Source: an uncultured Bacilli bacterium (GTDB lineage Bacteria; Bacillota_I; Bacilli_A; RF39; UBA660). Taken from it: 10,181 bases of DNA. Position 1 is the first letter of the stretch, and the number at the start of each line of letters is the position of its first letter. Made by a program: the position numbers and the translations under genes. The notes beneath the pieces were generated by a model, which saw nothing but the letters and a program-made list of their open reading frames with translations, made no database searches and was not told the origin of the DNA. Shown piece by piece: positions 6,299 through 10,181 of this stretch. The stretch is from positions 1-10,181 of the forward strand of contig CANNTX010000042.1 of NCBI GenBank assembly GCA_947522695.1, in the 5' to 3' direction.

Positions 6299-7450
6299 TT
6301 GAAGAATAATAGAAATTTAATAATTATTTTTTTAGTGTTTTTATTAGTAAGTATTCTATTCATTTTAGGTTGGAGATATACAGATATAAATTTGATGAAA
6401 TCTAATCTTATTATTGATGATTATGCTTTTAATGTAAAAGTTATTAATGGAAATTCTAAAGATAAAAGAATTGTATATTTAGAAAATGGTAAGAGTGAAG
6501 TTTATGATGTTGTTTTAACTAGTTTAAATAATAATGATTTAAATTACGAGTTAACTTATGATTTGTGTGTAGATGAAAAATGTAATAATATTATTGAAAA
6601 AATACCAAATTATTTAGCTATTGCATTTGTAGACAGTAATAGTAAAGATGATATTACGGGGATAATCAAACCTTATGATGATAATTCTAAAAATATTTCA
6701 ATTATTACTGAGAATAAGACTAATAATAATTATTATATAAGAATTAATTTAAATGTTAGTAATATTGGTGATGAATTAGTACTTAAACATAAAATTGATG
6801 ATTTAAGTAGTGATAGTCAAGTTATGGCTTATGTTAATGGAGTTGAAACAAATGGAGTAAATTTGTCATGTAAATATATGCCAACAATTAGACTTTATAA
6901 TCAGACATCATTAATTGATTCATCAAATATGTCTGTTAAATGTGATCCTTCAACAGGAGTTTGGTCTACTACAATAAAAGGTTTTCCTACTAAAGCAATT
7001 TTGGATTTTGCAATTGATCCAGTAAAACCTACTTGTTCTCTTAGTGTTTCTGGTACAACTATAACAGCATCTTATAGTGATAATTGGATTATGGGATCAT
7101 ATGGATGGTCTTCTTCTTATGATGGAACAACAACAAAAACAATAAATGGAACTGGAACATATACTTATTATGTTAAAGATTATGCTGATAATCCGAATAC
7201 TTGTAGTTTAAGTGTTGTATCAACAATTGATGAAAGTTATACTTATTCAGATACATGTCAAAAAAATGTAAAAATTAAATCTTGTTCAACTAAATGTACA
7301 TGTTCGTCAGGTTGGTATACAGCATCTGGTTGGAATGGACCAGGATGTTATCAAACACAATATTATACTTGTCAAAAAGAAGGAACAAGAAAAGCTTGTT
7401 CTTCAGGCTATAGTTGGATTAATAGTAGTTATTGTTATAAAAAGAATTAG
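6299..7450 (+). CDS. Membrane-anchored cysteine-rich Ig-like protein, paralog 1
   Basis: I recognise no named family for this 383-aa protein. Its N-terminal hydrophobic helix (about 7-24) has few preceding basic residues and no clear cleavage site, so it probably remains as an anchor with the rest outside. Residues 35-170 form a predicted beta-rich domain with a C90-x4-C95 pair and the pattern S-L-N-N-x-D-x-x-Y-E-L-x-Y. A middle part carries C191 and C215. An Ig-like domain (about 243-308) has C246, C302, YGW and TGTYTYYVKDYADN. The C-terminal module (317-383) holds eight Cys with GWYTASGWNGPGC and RKACSSGYSWINSSYC. All 14 cysteines lie in the exported part, consistent with disulfides. Translation starts at TTG 6299, the first in-frame start after AAGGTGAT. 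The next gene, 22 bases downstream, is a paralog sharing the domain order and most cysteine positions. The role is unknown; surface binding is a guess from the Ig-like fold. Confidence 0.85.
   Translation: MKNNRNLIIIFLVFLLVSILFILGWRYTDINLMKSNLIIDDYAFNVKVINGNSKDKRIVYLENGKSEVYDVVLTSLNNNDLNYELTYDLCVDEKCNNIIEKIPNYLAIAFVDSNSKDDITGIIKPYDDNSKNISIITENKTNNNYYIRINLNVSNIGDELVLKHKIDDLSSDSQVMAYVNGVETNGVNLSCKYMPTIRLYNQTSLIDSSNMSVKCDPSTGVWSTTIKGFPTKAILDFAIDPVKPTCSLSVSGTTITASYSDNWIMGSYGWSSSYDGTTTKTINGTGTYTYYVKDYADNPNTCSLSVVSTIDESYTYSDTCQKNVKIKSCSTKCTCSSGWYTASGWNGPGCYQTQYYTCQKEGTRKACSSGYSWINSSYCYKKN
7301..7435 (+). repeat. Cys-rich C-terminal module, copy 1
   Basis: This stretch encodes residues 335-379 of the first paralog. 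It is clearly similar in DNA and protein to 8541-8669 in the second paralog; the GW-Y-A-GWNGPGCY core (7313-7351) is the best conserved part. It is a diverged direct repeat created by tandem gene duplication, about 1.24 kb apart. Confidence 0.8.
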
Positions 7451-7472
7451 GTGAGAGAGGAAATTATCATAT

Positions 7473-8684
7473 ATGAAAAGTAAAAAGAAATTAAAGTTTA
7501 TCGAAATAATTAAAAGTGATAAAAAAATTAGATATTTTACTATATATTCTGTATTAATTTTATTTATATGTGTGATAGGTTTCTCATTATCTGTTTACAC
7601 TAGAGCAAATTATGATAATGCAGCTAATTTTACGATAAATGGTTTAAGTTATTTAATAAATACTAATGCTGGTGGTAGTAATGATCGTATTTTAGAATTA
7701 GATGCTGGAAAAACTGAAAAGTTTGCAGTTAGTATTATTAGTAAAAATACGATGGATACAAAATATGAGTTATTGTATGAAGTATGTGCTGATTCTAGTT
7801 GTTCATCTGTTTTATCCTCGTTAGATGAAAATGTTAAAATTGGTTTTGATGCGAGTTTAACAAATCAATTATCAGGGACTATTACGCAAAATGAAACTAA
7901 ATCTGCTAATTTGATTACTCAAAATAATACATCTAATAATGTATATATAAGACTTGTTTTAAATGCTGGATATGGATGGAATGATTTGGCTTTAAGTAAT
8001 CAAATTCAAGCATTAAATTTATCTAGTAAGGTTATTAATATTGACAAATATTTGTATAATGAAAAAACTACTATTTCTCCATCTGATTGTAGTACATTTA
8101 CTATGACTGGAGTAAAAGCTTATAATGGAAGTAGTTTAATTTCTGGTACAAATAGTGGCATAAACGTATCTTGTTCATCAGATGTTTGGACATCAACTTT
8201 TAGTGGTTTTCCAACAAAAATCGAATATTATTACGAAAATGAACTTTTGCTACAAAATGATACTGAAAGACCAAAATGTTCACTTAGTGTTTCTGGAACT
8301 ACTATAAATGCTACATATAGCGATAATGTTGCTGTTGCATATCATGGTTGGGATTCTTCATATAGTGGACCAAAATCGGCTAGTAAATCAATAAATGCTA
8401 CTGGAACATATACGTTTTATGTAATGGATTACAAAGAAAATAAAAATAGTTGTAGTTTAAGTGTTATTTCAACTTATGATGAAACTTATTCGACAACATG
8501 TACGAGAAATCTTTGGGTTGGCCCAGCGACTAATGGAAAATGTAGTTCCGGATGGTATTCAGCAACAGGATGGAATGGACCTGGATGTTACACTACTAGG
8601 GATGTAGCGTGTGAAGAAACAAGAAAAGCTTGTTCATCTGGATACTCAATGATAAATGACAGTTATTGTTATAAAATTAATTAA
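7473..8684 (+). CDS. Membrane-anchored cysteine-rich Ig-like protein, paralog 2
   Basis: This 403-aa protein is a paralog of the preceding gene and probably shares its transcript. A basic cytoplasmic start (KSKKKLK, then KSDKK) leads to one membrane helix (about 21-41). The outer part has the same order. First comes a beta-rich domain (about 50-180) with C105-x4-C110 and YELLYEVC. A middle part follows with C206 and C234, then a PTKIEYYYENE stretch. The Ig-like domain (about 266-333) has C269, C327, YHGWDSSY and TGTYTFYVMDY. The C-terminal module has C343, C357, C371, C380, C387 and C399. Eight C-terminal cysteines align with those of paralog 1, while the extra C329/C333 pair there is missing here, keeping the count even. 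The N-terminal domain recalls TasA/camelysin-type surface proteins in length and anchoring, but I see no decisive motif. The ribosome binding site (AGAGAGG, 7454-7460) is 12 bases from the ATG, slightly far. A terminator overlaps the stop. Confidence 0.85.
   Translation: MKSKKKLKFIEIIKSDKKIRYFTIYSVLILFICVIGFSLSVYTRANYDNAANFTINGLSYLINTNAGGSNDRILELDAGKTEKFAVSIISKNTMDTKYELLYEVCADSSCSSVLSSLDENVKIGFDASLTNQLSGTITQNETKSANLITQNNTSNNVYIRLVLNAGYGWNDLALSNQIQALNLSSKVINIDKYLYNEKTTISPSDCSTFTMTGVKAYNGSSLISGTNSGINVSCSSDVWTSTFSGFPTKIEYYYENELLLQNDTERPKCSLSVSGTTINATYSDNVAVAYHGWDSSYSGPKSASKSINATGTYTFYVMDYKENKNSCSLSVISTYDETYSTTCTRNLWVGPATNGKCSSGWYSATGWNGPGCYTTRDVACEETRKACSSGYSMINDSYCYKIN
8541..8669 (+). repeat. 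Cys-rich C-terminal module, copy 2
   Basis: This stretch encodes residues 357-399 of the second paralog and matches 7301-7435. The WYSATGWNGPGCY core is at 8553-8591, and a second conserved block encodes R-K-A-C-S-S-G-Y-S-x-I-N-x-S-Y-C-Y-K. Differences are mainly third-position changes plus small indels, which suggests an old duplication kept under protein-level selection. Confidence 0.8.
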
Positions 8685-8705
8685 GAAGATTTAGTTCTTC
8701 TTTTT
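8683..8705 (+). terminator. Intrinsic terminator after paralog 2
   Basis: AAGAAGA (8683-8689) pairs with TCTTCTT (8696-8702) around a 6-base loop, and the run of T extends over 8701-8705. The TAA stop (8682-8684) overlaps the 5' arm. The stem is AT-rich with two G-C pairs, so the terminator is probably of moderate strength. Confidence 0.65.
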
Positions 8706-8795
8706 AATTTTATATAACATATAATTAATTGGTAAATAAATATTTGTTTTTCTAAAAATATATGATAAACTTATATATAGTAAAGAGGTAATTAA

Positions 8796-10181
8796 ATGAA
8801 GATTAAAAGAATAATAATTGCGTGTTTGGTTAGTGTTTTTGGTATAATAAATGTTAACGCAGCATCTTTAGAAATTACTGGTGTATCAACATTAAAAACT
8901 GATGAGAATGGTAAATATGAAATTAAATTAAAAGATGTTGGTAGTGATGAATTTACCCAAGTTGAATTTGAAGTTGCTTATGATTCTAGTTTAATTAAGT
9001 TTGAAGGTAATGAATCTAGTGATTATTCTACAACTCCTAATTATTCAGGAAATAAAGCTTTTATAGTTTCGGCTAATAATTATAAAGATGGAGTTATTGG
9101 AGCATTTAACATAACAAACTTATCTGGAGAAAATGCAACTACGTCATTTGTAATTAAAAATATTAAATTTAAAAAAGGTGATGTTGAAGTTGGAACTGCT
9201 GCTGATTATTCTAAAACTTTAACATTAAGACAAGGTGTAACCACTACAACAACTAGACCTAAAAATACAAGTGCATCAGTAACTAGTTTATCATTTAAAA
9301 ATGCAACTATGAAACCAGCGTTTAATCAAAGTATTCATGAATATAAATTATATACTAAAGATACAATTAGACAAGTTACATTGTTTTATACAACATTAGA
9401 AACTGGTGTAACCTTAAAAAGTGAGTGTACAGTTGGATGTACTGTTTCTAGCCAATCTGATACAATAATTAAAACTATTCAAGGTAAAAATGAAGTAATA
9501 TTTAAATTTACTAGTGAAGATGAAAAAAATACTGAAGAATATAAATTTATTATTTATCGTGGAGAAACTACAGATGGATCTAATAAATTAGCTGGATTAA
9601 ATATTAAAGATTATAATATTAATGAACAATTTGATGAAAATACATTGGATTATACTGCATCAGTTCCTTATGAAGTAGAAAATTTAGAAATAAATGCGAC
9701 TGCTGCTGATGAAAATGCAAAGGTTGAAATTAAAGGTAATAATAACTTAAAAGTAGGAGAGAATGTTATAACTATTACAGTTACACCTACTGATGAAGAA
9801 AATGAAATTAAAATATATAATATAACTGTTATTAGAGAAGAGTATGTAAGTGAAGAGCCTACTTCAGAATTTGTTCCAGGGGCAATTGATAAAAAAGATA
9901 ATTCAAATATAATATTAATTATTTTAATTGTGTTAGTTTCATTAACAATTATTGGAGTTGCTGCTTATTTAATATTCTTTAATAAAAAGAAAAATAAAAA
10001 AGATAAATTAGATAAAAATGTTGATCAAGTAGATGATAAAACAGAAGAGTTAGAAGAATTACCTAAAGTTAAAGAAACAAGTGTTATAGATAGTGCTTTT
10101 GAAGAAAAAGAGCCTACTTCAGTTGAAGATGCTTTAGATGATTTAATGAAAACTAAAGATATATTTGATGATAATAATAAT
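8796..10181 (+). CDS. Surface protein with cohesin-like and cadherin-like domains (3' truncated by window)
   Basis: This frame runs open from ATG 8796, after AAAGAGGT (8782-8789), to the window end: 462 codons with no stop. A signal peptide (1-22 or 23, ending VNA|AS) precedes a cohesin-like beta-sandwich (about 25-146). That domain has the hallmark V-x-F-E-V-x-Y-D-x-S-L-I-K-F and a late G-x-x-x-F-x-I pattern. After a short Thr-rich linker (148-158) come two cadherin-like beta-sandwich units, at about 161-255 (with C211 and C215) and 264-347. The second ends in the family pattern N-L-K-V-G-E-N-x-I-T-I-x-V and IYNITVIRE. A membrane helix (about 371-395), a Lys-rich stop-transfer and an acidic cytoplasmic tail of more than 60 residues follow. 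Cohesins bind dockerins in cellulosomes, but many bacterial proteins carry cohesin-like folds without that role, and no dockerin is visible here. It is probably a surface binding or scaffold protein. The 3' end lies outside the window. Confidence 0.85.
   Translation, partial: MKIKRIIIACLVSVFGIINVNAASLEITGVSTLKTDENGKYEIKLKDVGSDEFTQVEFEVAYDSSLIKFEGNESSDYSTTPNYSGNKAFIVSANNYKDGVIGAFNITNLSGENATTSFVIKNIKFKKGDVEVGTAADYSKTLTLRQGVTTTTTRPKNTSASVTSLSFKNATMKPAFNQSIHEYKLYTKDTIRQVTLFYTTLETGVTLKSECTVGCTVSSQSDTIIKTIQGKNEVIFKFTSEDEKNTEEYKFIIYRGETTDGSNKLAGLNIKDYNINEQFDENTLDYTASVPYEVENLEINATAADENAKVEIKGNNNLKVGENVITITVTPTDEENEIKIYNITVIREEYVSEEPTSEFVPGAIDKKDNSNIILIILIVLVSLTIIGVAAYLIFFNKKKNKKDKLDKNVDQVDDKTEELEELPKVKETSVIDSAFEEKEPTSVEDALDDLMKTKDIFDDNNN

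Noticed and set aside
8744..8777. Candidate promoter for the last gene (TTGTTT 8744-8749; TATGAT 8761-8766; TATATA 8772-8777)
   Set aside because: The spacings are 11 and 22 bases, far from 17, and such hexamers are frequent in this AT-rich gap; a promoter is likely here, but I cannot place it.

Overview
This is a very AT-rich, densely packed segment with every supported gene on the + strand. The codon bias (aga for Arg, A- or T-ending third positions), Gram-positive-style ribosome binding sites, sigma-A-like promoters and the order era - yqzL - recO point to a low-GC Firmicute. Within that group an uncultured Bacilli or Mycoplasmatota-related lineage (RF39- or Erysipelotrichia-like gut bacteria) seems most likely, but this is inference. 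Trp is written TGG and no reading frame has an internal TGA, so the standard bacterial code fits.

Region 1 (1-2025) is a housekeeping block. It holds the last 20 codons of the ribosome-assembly GTPase Era, an unrecognised 358-aa helical protein with recurring helix-turn-helix-like modules, a 25-codon yqzL-like gene too short for usual gene finding, and recO (recombination mediator). The yqzL ribosome binding site lies inside a 9-bp hairpin. A short terminator overlaps the recO stop codon.

Region 2 (2029-5107) is a single-gene unit with its own promoter and terminator. It encodes a 1002-aa surface protein with a cysteine-rich outer half, an InlB-B-repeat-like domain, an Ig-like domain, about four cadherin-like beta-sandwich repeats and a C-terminal membrane anchor.

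Region 3 (5132-6214) is hemW, the radical-SAM-type heme chaperone. It starts only about 25 bases after the preceding terminator.

Region 4 (6245-8705) is a strong promoter driving two tandem paralogous membrane-anchored proteins (383 and 403 aa). They share an N-terminal beta-rich domain, an Ig-like domain and a cysteine-rich C-terminal module, and the unit ends in a terminator.

Region 5 (8796 to the end) is a surface protein that runs off the window. It has a signal peptide, a cohesin-like domain, two cadherin-like domains, a membrane segment and a long acidic cytoplasmic tail.

The four surface proteins are all held by membrane helices rather than LPXTG signals, and they share Ig-like or cadherin-like modules. 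Three of the four carry many, mostly even numbers of, exported cysteines. They may form a cell-surface adhesion or assembly system, but nothing in the window proves that they act together.
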